Numbered from the stretch's first letter, positions 1-9,299 are shown. The stretch: DNA of 64,000 nt from JAFDVL01 sp043783625 (GCA_043783625.1 JAYVZE010000200.1:41577-105576); one strand, 5' to 3'. Numbers and translations: made by a program. Notes: a model not told the origin generated them from the sequence alone.

Positions 1-2557
1 GCACAGGGCAATCACCAACCGTTGGGGTAGCGGCGCAAAGAGCAGGATTAACAGGCTTACGTGATTGGGCAATTTGTCGCCGCATCAGCAAGTGAGTCCC
101 TTTTGAACCAATATAATTGAGTTCAAGGGTAGTGTTGGTACTGAGCGAACGTTGCGCGCCGAGTGACCATTGCTGAACATACGGATTTTTTGGGTTCGGC
201 GAAATATTCACTGCCAGAAACGTGTTTGCCGCCGGTGACGCTACGCCAACGTTGGCAAAATTCGGAAACAATTGGTTTGTGGTCAGCAAGTTTGTCTGAC
301 CTAAACTTTGCGTGTAATTCCCACGACTGACATACGGGAAAATATCTGCAGCTCCATCAATTTCGCGCCCTTCGGCGGAGTCGTAAAAAATGCCATATCC
401 ACCACGTAAAACTGTTTTGTCATCACTAAATGGACGCCACGCAAAACCGAGGCGCGGAGCAAAGACTTTCTTCGAGGCGTCAGCAGGATTGCGACGACCG
501 GCAAACTTATAATAGCTTTGGTCGCCAACGATTCCTTTATCCACAAGAGTCTGATCCGCTACCAGCAAGCCCCCCTTTGGATTGGACAGATCGCGCCATC
601 CCATGCGGTTGTTTGTTTCGTAGGGAACTGAGCGATAATCCCAACGTACTCCTAGATTCAGAGTGAGCCGTGAGTTAATTTTCCAGTCATCCTGAATATA
701 AGGAGCAACATATAGAAAATTAAATTCACGTGGATTGCCTGTCTTGCCTGCAACGCTAAAGCCTGCTGGCTGGAAGACGCTTGCACCCGAAAAATAACCT
801 AACAGAAAATCCGCAATTGCATTGTCTCTGGTAGCATTTCCGGTGAAAAACCCGCTGAACGTAAACTGACCTAAGAAATCATTCGCCAGATCGCGTTGCA
901 GCGACCATTTACGGAAATTGAATCCCATATTCAGCGTATGACGACCACGAATCCAAGTCGTAGTGTTGCTGATGTCCACCATCGGCTGATTACTGGATTG
1001 GTAATCATTGACCGCGCTGCCTCCGCCGGAAAGCCCTGCTCCGACACCACCGAAACCGACTGCTGGATAGGAACGCTGATCGTCAGGTAATCCGGTAAAG
1101 ACACCCGTCAATTTCAGAGTATCTATATCAGCCTGTGGAGCGGTCGCTCCATGCTGAACAGCACCTGCCTCAATGTAACCAAAGCGAAATTGATTCACGA
1201 GATTTGAACTGAAGGGAATCGTATGCGAAATCTGCCAGTTCTTGGTTTTTTGAACGAAGTCTACGTCTCCTAGTTCAGTCGTGTTTCCGATGGCAGTGTT
1301 AGTGTAATCAGATTGTGTATAGCGACCAAAGACTGTGCCCAAGCGACCAAGTTGCTGATCGCCGCGAATGGTGTATTGCTTTTGATCCAGCGGCAAATTG
1401 CGAACCCGAAGATAGTTTCCACCCGTACCAGTGAAATTCGGCGCCGGGAAAAACTTCGTGGCAGCGAGCTGTGCCAGACGCGAAAAACGGTTCGTTGGAA
1501 CAATGTTGCCGACAAATGGTAACCCTGTCACAGGATCAAGAATTTGCGAGGTGAATTTGCCCCCTAGCTGATCGGCAGTCGGGACAGTCAGCAAATCCGA
1601 TGATCCCGCGATTCGCTTATACCCTTCAAAATTCGCCAGCCAGAATGATTTATTACGTCCATCATAAAGCTTGGGAATCCACACTGGACCGCCAACTACA
1701 AAACCATATTGATCTTGTTTTAATTTGGTTTTCTTGACTCCGCGCGCATTATTAAAGTAATTGTTAGCGTCAAATTTATCTCTCCGCCCAAACCAGAAAA
1801 CCGTTCCGTGTAAATCGTTCGTCCCCGTCTTACTGACGATATTGACCTGATTGGCACTGAAGCCATACTCCGCTGAGTATGTTCCGGTTTGCTCTTTGAA
1901 TTCCTGAATGGCATCAATAGACAAAATTGCCGCCGGGGTTCCCAGTGCGGTATCCGTGTTTGACGTTCCATCAAGCAAGTAATTGTTTGAGGTTGGACGC
2001 GCACCATTAATACTAATAGCATTACCCGCGCCTTGGCGCATTCCACCTTGCTCTCCGTTTGTCTCAACGGTTCCACCATTCAGAAATAACAAGGACAAAA
2101 AATTGCGCCCGTTAAGAGGTAGCTGTGTCACCTGTTTTTGTGTGATGGTCTGTCCCATCGAAGCAGTTTCAGTGTCGAGCGTGACCGCCGCCGCTTGCAC
2201 ATCCACTGTTGCGCTGACATCACCGACTTTTAGATCGAAATCTGCACGAGCAATTTTATCCACTGTCAGTTGCACGTTGGATTGCCTGGAAGTAGTGAAA
2301 CCCGGCTGTGCTACTGCTACTGTGTAGTTTCCAACGGGCAACAAGGCAAACGAATAAGTGCCTTCTTCATTGGTCGTCGCTTCTCGCATAAAACCATTCG
2401 CTTGATTAGTGACAGTGACTTTTGCCCGCGCTAAAACGGCTCCGCTGGCGTCTTTCACTGTACCGGTAATTTGCCCCGTCGCGGTTTGCGCTTTAAGTGA
2501 ACTGGTAACTCCTAAAAGCAACGCGAGAAGAGCAAACAGAAAAGGTATTTTTCTCAT
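1..2557 (-). CDS. Oar-like TonB-dependent receptor, 3' end cut by window edge
   Basis: Open minus-strand frame of about 852 codons that leaves the window before any stop, so the C-terminal end of the barrel is missing. It begins with a Sec signal peptide (MRKIPFLFALLALLLG, then LKAQ), a carboxypeptidase-regulatory-like beta-sandwich (about residues 27-115, starting GQITGTVKDASGAVLARA) and a plug with the LPLNGRNF motif typical of Acidobacteriota Oar/SusC-like receptors. The rest is barrel, including NPYVQQWSLGAQRSL near the cut. AGGAG at 2566-2570 supports the ATG at 2557. Probable role: outer-membrane uptake of oligosaccharides or siderophore-like ligands; the ligand cannot be told from sequence. 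The regulator gene just upstream makes it a candidate target. Confidence 0.9.
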   Translation of the reverse strand, partial: MRKIPFLFALLALLLGVTSSLKAQTATGQITGTVKDASGAVLARAKVTVTNQANGFMREATTNEEGTYSFALLPVGNYTVAVAQPGFTTSRQSNVQLTVDKIARADFDLKVGDVSATVDVQAAAVTLDTETASMGQTITQKQVTQLPLNGRNFLSLLFLNGGTVETNGEQGGMRQGAGNAISINGARPTSNNYLLDGTSNTDTALGTPAAILSIDAIQEFKEQTGTYSAEYGFSANQVNIVSKTGTNDLHGTVFWFGRRDKFDANNYFNNARGVKKTKLKQDQYGFVVGGPVWIPKLYDGRNKSFWLANFEGYKRIAGSSDLLTVPTADQLGGKFTSQILDPVTGLPFVGNIVPTNRFSRLAQLAATKFFPAPNFTGTGGNYLRVRNLPLDQKQYTIRGDQQLGRLGTVFGRYTQSDYTNTAIGNTTELGDVDFVQKTKNWQISHTIPFSSNLVNQFRFGYIEAGAVQHGATAPQADIDTLKLTGVFTGLPDDQRSYPAVGFGGVGAGLSGGGSAVNDYQSSNQPMVDISNTTTWIRGRHTLNMGFNFRKWSLQRDLANDFLGQFTFSGFFTGNATRDNAIADFLLGYFSGASVFQPAGFSVAGKTGNPREFNFLYVAPYIQDDWKINSRLTLNLGVRWDYRSVPYETNNRMGWRDLSNPKGGLLVADQTLVDKGIVGDQSYYKFAGRRNPADASKKVFAPRLGFAWRPFSDDKTVLRGGYGIFYDSAEGREIDGAADIFPYVSRGNYTQSLGQTNLLTTNQLFPNFANVGVASPAANTFLAVNISPNPKNPYVQQWSLGAQRSLSTNTTLELNYIGSKGTHLLMRRQIAQSRKPVNPALCAATPTVGDCPV

Positions 2558-2659
2558 ACATTAAACTCCTGAAATAAAATCGTTTAGGGATTGAAAACGA
2601 CTTCCTGTGTGAAAACATTATGGTCTCATCAGAAAAGATGAGTACACACACTAAACCTC

Positions 2660-2733
2660 AAGCTGAAGGGACTACTTCAGCTTAGATACAATTCGTAAAA
2701 TAACGAGTGGCTGTCATTTGAATAGATGACAGC
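2660..2733 (-). other. Tandem hairpins in the receptor 5' leader
   Basis: Two perfect inverted repeats with 9-bp arms (2660-2668/2675-2683, loop 6; 2709-2717/2725-2733, loop 7) lie 26 bases apart. Neither is followed on the minus strand by a clear U-run, so intrinsic termination is uncertain. RNA processing or attenuation in the receptor leader is equally possible. Confidence 0.5.
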
Positions 2734-2902
2734 CTAGCTAACTTAATTAATTTTTCTATTTGTTAATTAGCCTGCTACTACGAGTAATTTCACTCAGCAA
2801 AGATGATTAGAAATCTTAGAAATTATTAGATCGAAAGTGACAATTATGAATTATGGTGCTTTTGTTTAAATTAGCAATAAGAAATATTTTGCGTATCTAT
2901 TT

Positions 2903-2917
2903 TTCCATAATGCGGAA
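2903..2917. promoter_or_regulatory. Putative operator 1 (TTCC-N7-GGAA)
   Basis: Palindrome TTCCATAATGCGGAA upstream of the TonB receptor. It shares arm sequence and 7-base spacing with a second copy at 2979-2993, centre-to-centre 76 bases. The adjacent IclR-type regulator is the obvious candidate binder; that assignment is inference. Confidence 0.45.
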
Positions 2918-2975
2918 CGATCTTCTAATAAAATAAAAGACTTTACCAGGTTTAACCTGAAATAATTCAGAATAT

Positions 2976-2996
2976 TAATTCCGATATATGGAATTA
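2976..2996. promoter_or_regulatory. Putative operator 2 (TAATTCC-N7-GGAATTA)
   Basis: The best palindrome of the leader: 7-bp perfect arms around GATATAT, with the same TTCC-N7-GGAA core as operator 1. It lies about 55 bases beyond the stop codon of the regulator gene. Confidence 0.5.
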
Positions 2997-3051
2997 GTTA
3001 GTAAAATAAAGCTTCCAGGCTCATTACATCGCAGCACTTTTACTGAAGCAC

Positions 3052-4206
3052 TTATCTGTTATTTTTTACGGGGGTAGAGGAGATATCCGTTTCCGGCGGG
3101 TAAATTAATCCAACATTTTTTGGGGTAATCAATTGATGTTTGACGAAGACCGCTGAAGGAGTCGGCTTCTTTTGTAAAATGGCGAGGGCGAGGGGAATTA
3201 ATTCTTCGCCGTAACGTTCCGGGAAATAACCGACACTGCCAATTAATCGGGTTCCCGGACGACGCAGTTCGTCACGTGCGGCGCGGGTGGCATTCTGTCC
3301 GATCACGGCACATTGATTGATTCGCCCGCATTCTTCAAAGGCACGCAACGCGCCCAACGCACTGGGATCATTGACTGTCGTTACCAAAGTTCGCCTCGCT
3401 TTATTGCGCCGCAGATGACGGCGGACAACGTCCAGGCTATGCTCAAAATCGCCTTTGACTTCCAGATGTGTCGTAATCATCGCCACCCCCGGCAACGTTT
3501 GACTCAGCCCGGCCAAGGCTCCCGTGATGCGCAACTGAGGTAACGAACCAGCCAGTGGCAATTCCAATAACAAGACTTCCTCAACTTTACCTTCCCAGTT
3601 TTCTTTCGCCCAACGCCCTAACGCGCGTCCGCCAATCACGCCGGCCTGATAACTGTCAGCTCCAAAATAGGTCGCACCGGGATGCGGAATTTCAATGGCG
3701 ATAACGGGAATATTCGCCTCGACAAATTTTGAAGAAATGATTGGCGCAACATGCTCATACGCCTGAAATTCAAGGACTAAATTCACACCTTCCTTAATTA
3801 GTAAATCCGCATTGCGCAAAGCGGTTTTCGGGCTGTAATTATTATTGACGGCAATCAGCCGGACTTGTTCGCGTTCGGCGACGCGGTGCAGGCTTTGGCT
3901 GACATCTTGTGAAAACTCCGAGTCGGTTGATTGCGCAGCAAAGCCAATTGTGAACGTCGAAGAAGTAATAATCTGAATGCAACTTCGATAAACTCCTTTG
4001 CTGACACGTTCGATCATTCCGCCTTTGAGAAGGCTTTGTAATAAACGAAAACAGGTAGTTTTGCTCAGCTCGACGCGTTCGACGACTTGCCCCAAAGATA
4101 AGACTTCGTGATGCTGAAAGGCGCGGAGGATGCGGCAGGCACGCACTACGGCTTCAGCAGTTTCCGGTTCGTTTTGCGTTCTTAGTGCCATAATATTTAT
4201 TGTCAC
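3052..4206 (-). CDS. Transcriptional regulator: IclR-type winged helix fused to a type-1 periplasmic-binding domain
   Basis: 384 residues. Residues about 19-75 form an IclR-like winged HTH (AVVRACRILRAF, then LSKTTCFRLLQSLL and a wing ending GVYRSC). Residues about 83-370 are a RbsB/LacI-type sugar-binding fold (FTIGFAAQSTDSEF, GVNLVLEFQAY, NIPVIAIEIPHPGATYFGAD). No signal peptide, so it is a cytoplasmic sensor. The IclR HTH normally carries a GAF-like effector domain, so this pairing is unusual. The listed start is GTG, overlapping the amidohydrolase stop as GTGA; ATG at 4191 is an alternative. Likely controls the neighbouring receptor and/or the glcG-amidohydrolase genes, with a sugar or small organic acid as effector (inference). 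Confidence 0.8.
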   Translation of the reverse strand: MTINIMALRTQNEPETAEAVVRACRILRAFQHHEVLSLGQVVERVELSKTTCFRLLQSLLKGGMIERVSKGVYRSCIQIITSSTFTIGFAAQSTDSEFSQDVSQSLHRVAEREQVRLIAVNNNYSPKTALRNADLLIKEGVNLVLEFQAYEHVAPIISSKFVEANIPVIAIEIPHPGATYFGADSYQAGVIGGRALGRWAKENWEGKVEEVLLLELPLAGSLPQLRITGALAGLSQTLPGVAMITTHLEVKGDFEHSLDVVRRHLRRNKARRTLVTTVNDPSALGALRAFEECGRINQCAVIGQNATRAARDELRRPGTRLIGSVGYFPERYGEELIPLALAILQKKPTPSAVFVKHQLITPKNVGLIYPPETDISSTPVKNNR

Positions 4207-5420
4207 CGTCGCTGAAAAACGCCATCTTTCATAATCATCAAAATACGGCTGGTCTCCTGTAAAATGCTCACATCCAGCGTAGGATCACCATCAATCAGTA
4301 ATAAATCTGCCAACCAATTTTCGTGAATCCAACCAACTTCCAAGCCCATCAATTGTCCACCAAGTTTCGTCGCAGCAACCAACGCTTCAGTCGGGCTATA
4401 GTCAAACAATTTCACAAATAATTCCAGATCACGCGCATTCCGTCCAACTGGATTGTAAGGAAAACCGTAATCGCCACCAGGCAGTACACGAATGCCGCGC
4501 TTGCGCATTTCGGGATAGAGTTTTTGCATGCGCTCGACTTCGGCAAAGACACCCATTTTTTCGGCAACTTCGCGGGTAATGCCAAAGGCCTCGGCTTCGT
4601 ACATCCGCGCATATCGCAGGCTCACCGCAGGTGCGACGAACACTTCATCTTTTTTCGCTTCGAGTAAATCAAGTGCCTCTTCGTCCGCGTGTGAACAGTG
4701 ATACAAAATGCGAAATCCATGGCGCAGCGCGATCTTAATGGACTCAGCAGATTGCGCGTGACACGACAGCCAAATGCCGCGTTTGTGAGCTTCATCGGCG
4801 GCAGCGGCAACTTCGTCTTCGGAGTAAATTAAATTTTGCGAAGCACCTTCAGAGAACGCATCGTCACCTGACAATAAAAGTTTGATGGAATCAATTCCCA
4901 GCTCCGACATCTCGGTTACATAATTGCGCAGCGCCTCAACGCCGCGCCCGTGTTTATTGCCTTCGGCGGGAGGGACGCCCAAAACATTGTTTGGAGCCTG
5001 TTCCAGCGAAGATGCAATCAAACGCGGGCCTAGCAGCCAGCCACCTTCGATTTCTTTTTTGAGTGCAATTTCAAATCTTGTACCGAGCGAGCCGGCGGAA
5101 TATGCACTCGTGAATCCAGCCTCCAGCGTGACACGGGCATTGTGTGCTGTCACCAATAAATGCTCTTCGGGCGGCAGCATCATCCCGTTGAAAATTCGCC
5201 CCACTGATGAAGGCCACGACAGATGCGCGTGTGATTCAATTAAGCCGGGCATCAACGTTGCGCCGTGGCAATTGATAATTTCTGCGCCTTCGTGTGTGAG
5301 TTGATTCGCGCCTTCTGCAATAGCGGTGATGCGATTGCCTGACACCATAACTTCACCCTCAAATGGAGCACGTCCAGAGCCATCAAAAATTTGCGCATCT
5401 GTGAAAAGGATTGATTGCAT
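4203..5420 (-). CDS. Amidohydrolase superfamily metal-dependent hydrolase
   Basis: 405 residues from the ATG at 5420, one base after the stop of the GlcG-like gene. An upstream in-frame extension to 5519 would read through glcG and was rejected. It shows the small N-terminal beta domain, the metal-binding HAH (H64, H66) in GLIESHAHLSW, a mid-chain Lys segment (GIDSIKLLLSGDD), the later His residues (LSCHAQS, YHCSHADEE) and the terminal GGDYGF Asp. This is the imidazolonepropionase/prolidase-like branch of cyclic amidohydrolases. No signal peptide, so probably cytosolic. Substrate unknown. The coupling to glcG and the IclR/PBP regulator suggests a small inducible catabolic operon. Confidence 0.82.
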   Translation of the reverse strand: MQSILFTDAQIFDGSGRAPFEGEVMVSGNRITAIAEGANQLTHEGAEIINCHGATLMPGLIESHAHLSWPSSVGRIFNGMMLPPEEHLLVTAHNARVTLEAGFTSAYSAGSLGTRFEIALKKEIEGGWLLGPRLIASSLEQAPNNVLGVPPAEGNKHGRGVEALRNYVTEMSELGIDSIKLLLSGDDAFSEGASQNLIYSEDEVAAAADEAHKRGIWLSCHAQSAESIKIALRHGFRILYHCSHADEEALDLLEAKKDEVFVAPAVSLRYARMYEAEAFGITREVAEKMGVFAEVERMQKLYPEMRKRGIRVLPGGDYGFPYNPVGRNARDLELFVKLFDYSPTEALVAATKLGGQLMGLEVGWIHENWLADLLLIDGDPTLDVSILQETSRILMIMKDGVFQRR

Positions 5421-5421
5421 C

Positions 5422-5865
5422 TTAGCCCTCAATTTTGCCTGGAGCTGCCACAAAGCCTGTCGCCGCAATTCCTGCCAAGGCACACAATTCATCATTGTCA
5501 CCCGTATCGCCCGTGACACCGACTGCGCCGATAATTTCTTGATGTTCGTCGAGAATTAATACGCCGCCGGGCGAAGGCACTGCGCGCCCCTGACTGATCG
5601 TCGTCAGCGCATCAATGAAGGCTGGAAACTTCGCCGCACGTTCGGTGATTTCGCGTGTGCCGAAACCCATGCCGAGCGATCCCCACGCTTTACCATACGC
5701 GATGTCAAAGCGCACGATGCCTGCGCCGTCTTCGCGTTTGAAGACCATGACGTGACCGCCAGCATCCAGCACCGCAACAGCCATCGGAGCGAGTTTTAGC
5801 TTGCGGGCTTCGGCTAATGCCGTATCAACAATTTTTTCGGCATGTGCCAATTTTAGTTTTGCCAT
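5422..5865 (-). CDS. GlcG/HbpS family protein (DUF336)
   Basis: 147 residues, the usual size of the family. Typical features are MAVAVLDAGGHVMVFKRED, the KFPAFIDAL region and the glycine-rich VPSPGGVLILDEHQEIIGAVGVTGDTGDNDE end. HbpS members bind haem; GlcG is encoded next to glycolate and aromatic-acid genes but its activity is unsettled. It is followed after one base by the amidohydrolase, so the two are probably co-translated. DUF336 proteins often accompany dioxygenase or hydrolase operons, which fits the aromatic genes elsewhere in this block. Confidence 0.82.
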   Translation of the reverse strand: MAKLKLAHAEKIVDTALAEARKLKLAPMAVAVLDAGGHVMVFKREDGAGIVRFDIAYGKAWGSLGMGFGTREITERAAKFPAFIDALTTISQGRAVPSPGGVLILDEHQEIIGAVGVTGDTGDNDELCALAGIAATGFVAAPGKIEG

Positions 5866-5872
5866 AGGAATA

Positions 5873-5941
5873 CAGGTGTCGGGTTTCGGGTGTTAGGTGT
5901 TAGGTAATCGAAATTAACCTGACACCCGACACCTAACACCT
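5873..5941. repeat. Inverted pair of heptanucleotide tandem arrays
   Basis: 5873-5905 reads as successive heptamers GGTGTCG, GGTTTCG, GGTGTTA, GGTGTTA. 5916-5941 carries the complementary series (ACCTGAC, ACCCGAC, ACCTAAC, ACCT). Together they can fold into an imperfect stem with an 11-base loop. The element lies between the receptor stop and the glcG start. It resembles the short tandemly repeated repetitive elements described in cyanobacteria. Confidence 0.75.
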
Positions 5942-5944
5942 CTT

Positions 5945-8900
5945 CTAAAAAGTAAGTTTCATCGCTAATTGAATCTGACGCGGATCAAAGGTGCGGTTAA
6001 TCGTGCCAAAAGAAGCACTCGAACGATTGCCGTTCGCCGGATAAAAATTCGTCTTGTTCAGGAAGTTGAAAAATTCTCCGCGAAATTGCAGCTTCGACCC
6101 TTCCCACGGTAAGCGAAAGTTTTTATGCAATCCCAAATCAACTTGAAAATAGGGATGGCTGCGCACTGTATTGCGTCCCGCATTGCCAAACGGTAGCGAG
6201 CGGTCAGTGGGGATGACGACATTATTGAGGTTAAAATAATTTGTAATCGTACGTTCTCCACTTGGTGCGAGCGCATCGCCGATCACATTCGGACGCGGAT
6301 TGCTGCTGCCAACGCCGAAAGCTGCGGCGGGTGAATAGGTCAGCGTGATCGGCTGCCCGCTCCACATATTGTTGATAAAACTCATCTGCCAACCACCAAC
6401 CAACGCATCGGCGAGAGCCGGCATCTTCGCGCCAAAGCGACGCCCGTTACCCAGCGGCATATCCCACACTACGCTGGTCACATTCGTCAACGTTTGGTCG
6501 TATGCCGACAAGCCTTTTTCCGCAGCGAGATTGAAATAATTTTGCGGCCCCGGCGAATTGCCGTTGGGGTTTTCCAGCACCTGCGCCGAATTATCCATCG
6601 CCTTTGACCAGGTAAACGAATTCAATACATACAACCCGCCAGAAACGCGCCGCTCAAAGCGGGCTTGCAAACCATGATAATTTGACCAGCCGCCAGGAAA
6701 GTACGCGTTGATCGTAGCAAACGTCGTAATCCGACGGCGCGCTTGCAGCGTAGCATTTTCGGTCGTCGCGTTCGGACGTGCCTGATTGAAGTCAGCCACC
6801 ATCGGCAATTTCACCGCACGATTCCCCACGTAAGCAACGTCCAGCAGCGTATTGCGAGCAATCTCTCGTTGCAGCGAAAGGAACCAGCTTTGCACATACG
6901 AACTCGGCAAATCACGCGGAATATATTTCACCGAAGCGTTAAGCGGACGGAAGCTGGACGGCGAAGTAAAGTCCGTTGGATAGCCCTGCCCCGTCGTACG
7001 GAAGGTCGCATCCGTCGGCAACTGATTGACGACTCCATTGACGACTTGCGGGCCGTTGACCGCTAACAGATTCGAGGTACCAGCGCGATTGAAATGGTTG
7101 AAGCTGATGCCAAAACCGCCGCGTGCGGTAATCTTCAAAGGCCCGCTGTAAGCAAAGCCAAGCCGTGGCCCCCAATTATTGCGATCAGGGTTCAGCAGGG
7201 AGCGTCCAGCCAAAGAATCGCCCGTTGGAAAAATAATCGCATTTGCCACCGGATCGAAATTGCTAATCTTGTTATCGCGTTCCCATTGCGGTGTCGCGTA
7301 TTCATAGCGGACACCTAAATTCAACGTCAATTTTGAATTCACCTTGAAATCATCCTGCACATAACCGAAATGCATCCGCTGACGATATTGCGCGATGAAA
7401 AAATTCACCAGCGCATATTGGCTGCGCAGACCGAAAAGAAAATCGGCTACGTTATAGGTTGCACTGTCCGCTACACCACCCGTCGGACGGCTGAAATTGC
7501 CGCCATAAGTGTCCTGCCCATATAACGGATTCACGTCCATGATTTCAGTGTTGACGCTCTGATATTCATAGCCCGTTTTGATGGAGTGCCTGCCCTTTAA
7601 AAACGAGTAGTTCACTTTCGGATTGATGACAAACGGATGTTGCCATTGCGGATTTGAAGGACGACGTCCGAGGCTGGTGAAGCCCGTAATATTTTGGGTC
7701 GTCAGCGGCCCGGTCAACGTGCGATCTTCGGGCAATCCGGTGATGCCAAATAATTCTTTCATGCTGGGACCGCCAATGCCCACAGGCTCTTTGCCTGCGC
7801 GTGTACGCGTAATTCCCATACGGAATTCCAACAACGAAGTCGTTGTCAACGTCCTCGTAATAGCTCCGGCAAGTTGCTGATTCAGCACCCTCGTGAAGCC
7901 GTTCCCTGACCCGCCGGACGCGCCTGGAATGACAGGTTCATTGAAGACGTTGCTCTTGCGCTGACCGATGCGCACAAATGCCGTCGTCCGCGTGTTAATT
8001 TGTTGGTCAAACTTCAGATCAAACTTGTCATTAAAATCTTTGCTGCGCGGTGAATATTGAAAATTATTAGCGCGTCCGGCGATGGTCGGCGTAGGAAGAT
8101 TCTTGAGTACCTGTAACGCGAACGGCGTGATTTTATTGGTTGGAATCGCTGTATTCGCCGCGAACGTTTCATTCGTCAGCGGATTACGAACCGGTTTGTC
8201 AAAGAGTCCAATGCGGTCATTCAGAGTTGGGATTGAAGTAAAGACCGGCACACGACTGACTTCGCGGAAGCCTTCGTAACTCAAAAAGAAAAATGTACTG
8301 TTGCGGCGAATCGGTCCGCCCAAGACGCCGCCGAATTGATTACGTTGCAACACGGGTTTAACGCCGCCGAGCGGTTTGAAAAATCCAACCGCATTGAAAT
8401 TCGTATTACGCACAAATTCCCACAACGCACCGTGAAATTGATTCGTACCGCTCTTCACCGAAGCGTTGATCGTCGCGCCACCGCTACGTCCAAATTCGGC
8501 ACTCATGTTGTTGGTTACGACTTTGAATTCTTCCAGCGCATCAGGGGAAACCTGCATTGCCTGATTGGAAAAATTCTGATTACTGGTTCCGTAAGAATTA
8601 TTGTCTACGCCATCGAGCAGGAAATTATTGAAGGTGCTGCGCAGCCCGTTAGCATTGAACGAACCTTCGCGCGCATCGCCGCCCTGTGAATCTACAGATT
8701 GCGAAAGTGTGGATTGACGGATGCCCGTCGAGAGCAACGCCAGTGCCGAGTATTGGCGACCATTCAACGGTAATTCGACAATTTGTTGACGATTGATCAC
8801 CTGTCCACGGTCGCTGGATTCAGCCTCGACGAGACTGGCTCCGCCCGTAACCTGTACGGTTTCCGTCAAGGAACCAACTTTCAAAACCATATCAACTCGC

Positions 8901-9223
8901 TGGCGTGCGCTGACGGTAACGGTGATGCCATCAGCAACCGCAGTTGAAAAACCACTCATCTCCGCGCTGACCTTGTACGTCCCGATCTTGACGTTCAAAA
9001 ATTGGTAGCTCCCATTTTCATCGGTCAATGCCGTAGCAGTAATTCCAGTGCCGCTATTCGTCAAAGTAACTTTGACTCCAGCAACGATATTGTCACTGGC
9101 ATCGCGGATCGAACCCAGCACCGTGGCGGTATCGAATTGGGCGAAGGCTGGTGTCATGAATAGAAAATAGAGAACGACGACGACTTCCGCCGCACGTCGC
9201 AGCAGGCGAGTAAAACTCTTCAT
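5945..9223 (-). CDS. Oar-like TonB-dependent receptor
   Basis: 1092 residues, a complete receptor. Signal peptide ending TPAFAQ, then a carboxypeptidase-regulatory-like domain (about residues 35-120, LGSIRDASDNIVAGVKVTLT) and a plug with LPLNGRQYSAL. The long beta-barrel has repeated NxFGGxLGGPI, RxGxRYEYATPQWE and SLQREIARNTLLDVAYVGNRA motifs and ends in IQLAMKLTF, a normal outer-membrane C-terminus with final Phe. AGGAG seven bases upstream supports ATG at 9223. Probably imports plant-polymer fragments processed by the block's esterases and glycosidases (inference). Downstream are glcG and the amidohydrolase, separated by the heptamer hairpin. Confidence 0.93.
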   Translation of the reverse strand: MKSFTRLLRRAAEVVVVLYFLFMTPAFAQFDTATVLGSIRDASDNIVAGVKVTLTNSGTGITATALTDENGSYQFLNVKIGTYKVSAEMSGFSTAVADGITVTVSARQRVDMVLKVGSLTETVQVTGGASLVEAESSDRGQVINRQQIVELPLNGRQYSALALLSTGIRQSTLSQSVDSQGGDAREGSFNANGLRSTFNNFLLDGVDNNSYGTSNQNFSNQAMQVSPDALEEFKVVTNNMSAEFGRSGGATINASVKSGTNQFHGALWEFVRNTNFNAVGFFKPLGGVKPVLQRNQFGGVLGGPIRRNSTFFFLSYEGFREVSRVPVFTSIPTLNDRIGLFDKPVRNPLTNETFAANTAIPTNKITPFALQVLKNLPTPTIAGRANNFQYSPRSKDFNDKFDLKFDQQINTRTTAFVRIGQRKSNVFNEPVIPGASGGSGNGFTRVLNQQLAGAITRTLTTTSLLEFRMGITRTRAGKEPVGIGGPSMKELFGITGLPEDRTLTGPLTTQNITGFTSLGRRPSNPQWQHPFVINPKVNYSFLKGRHSIKTGYEYQSVNTEIMDVNPLYGQDTYGGNFSRPTGGVADSATYNVADFLFGLRSQYALVNFFIAQYRQRMHFGYVQDDFKVNSKLTLNLGVRYEYATPQWERDNKISNFDPVANAIIFPTGDSLAGRSLLNPDRNNWGPRLGFAYSGPLKITARGGFGISFNHFNRAGTSNLLAVNGPQVVNGVVNQLPTDATFRTTGQGYPTDFTSPSSFRPLNASVKYIPRDLPSSYVQSWFLSLQREIARNTLLDVAYVGNRAVKLPMVADFNQARPNATTENATLQARRRITTFATINAYFPGGWSNYHGLQARFERRVSGGLYVLNSFTWSKAMDNSAQVLENPNGNSPGPQNYFNLAAEKGLSAYDQTLTNVTSVVWDMPLGNGRRFGAKMPALADALVGGWQMSFINNMWSGQPITLTYSPAAAFGVGSSNPRPNVIGDALAPSGERTITNYFNLNNVVIPTDRSLPFGNAGRNTVRSHPYFQVDLGLHKNFRLPWEGSKLQFRGEFFNFLNKTNFYPANGNRSSASFGTINRTFDPRQIQLAMKLTF

Positions 9224-9299
9224 AGTTGGCTCCTAATCAAGTTGATGGTTCTTTGTCAGTTACTGTAATAATGAAAATATTATTTGTCCGTTTTAGAAT

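Larger units (their letters stand above)
2558..3051 (-). promoter_or_regulatory. 494-base A+T-rich leader of the receptor gene with hairpins and two palindromes
   Basis: No credible gene here. The stretch lies between the stop of the IclR/PBP regulator and the start of the TonB receptor. It holds two perfect 9-bp stem hairpins (AAGCTGAAG/CTTCAGCTT at 2660-2668/2675-2683 and GGCTGTCAT/ATGACAGCC at 2709-2717/2725-2733) and two copies of TTCC-N7-GGAA (2903-2917 and 2979-2993). The hairpins could end the upstream transcript or shape the receptor 5' UTR. The palindromes look like operators. Confidence 0.6.

Noticed and set aside
1720..2079. 119-codon minus-strand frame within the first receptor
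   Set aside because: It lies in another frame of a receptor whose true frame is open from 2557 to the window edge. The receptor lacks a stop only because it is cut, so a frameshift is not implied.
4203..5519. Amidohydrolase starting inside glcG
   Set aside because: Extra residues duplicate glcG DNA in another frame; the ATG at 5420 directly follows the glcG stop and fits the family start.
5873..5941. Tandem heptamers as a CRISPR fragment
   Set aside because: Units are 7 bases without spacers and are followed by their own inverse complement, so this is hairpin DNA and not a CRISPR array.
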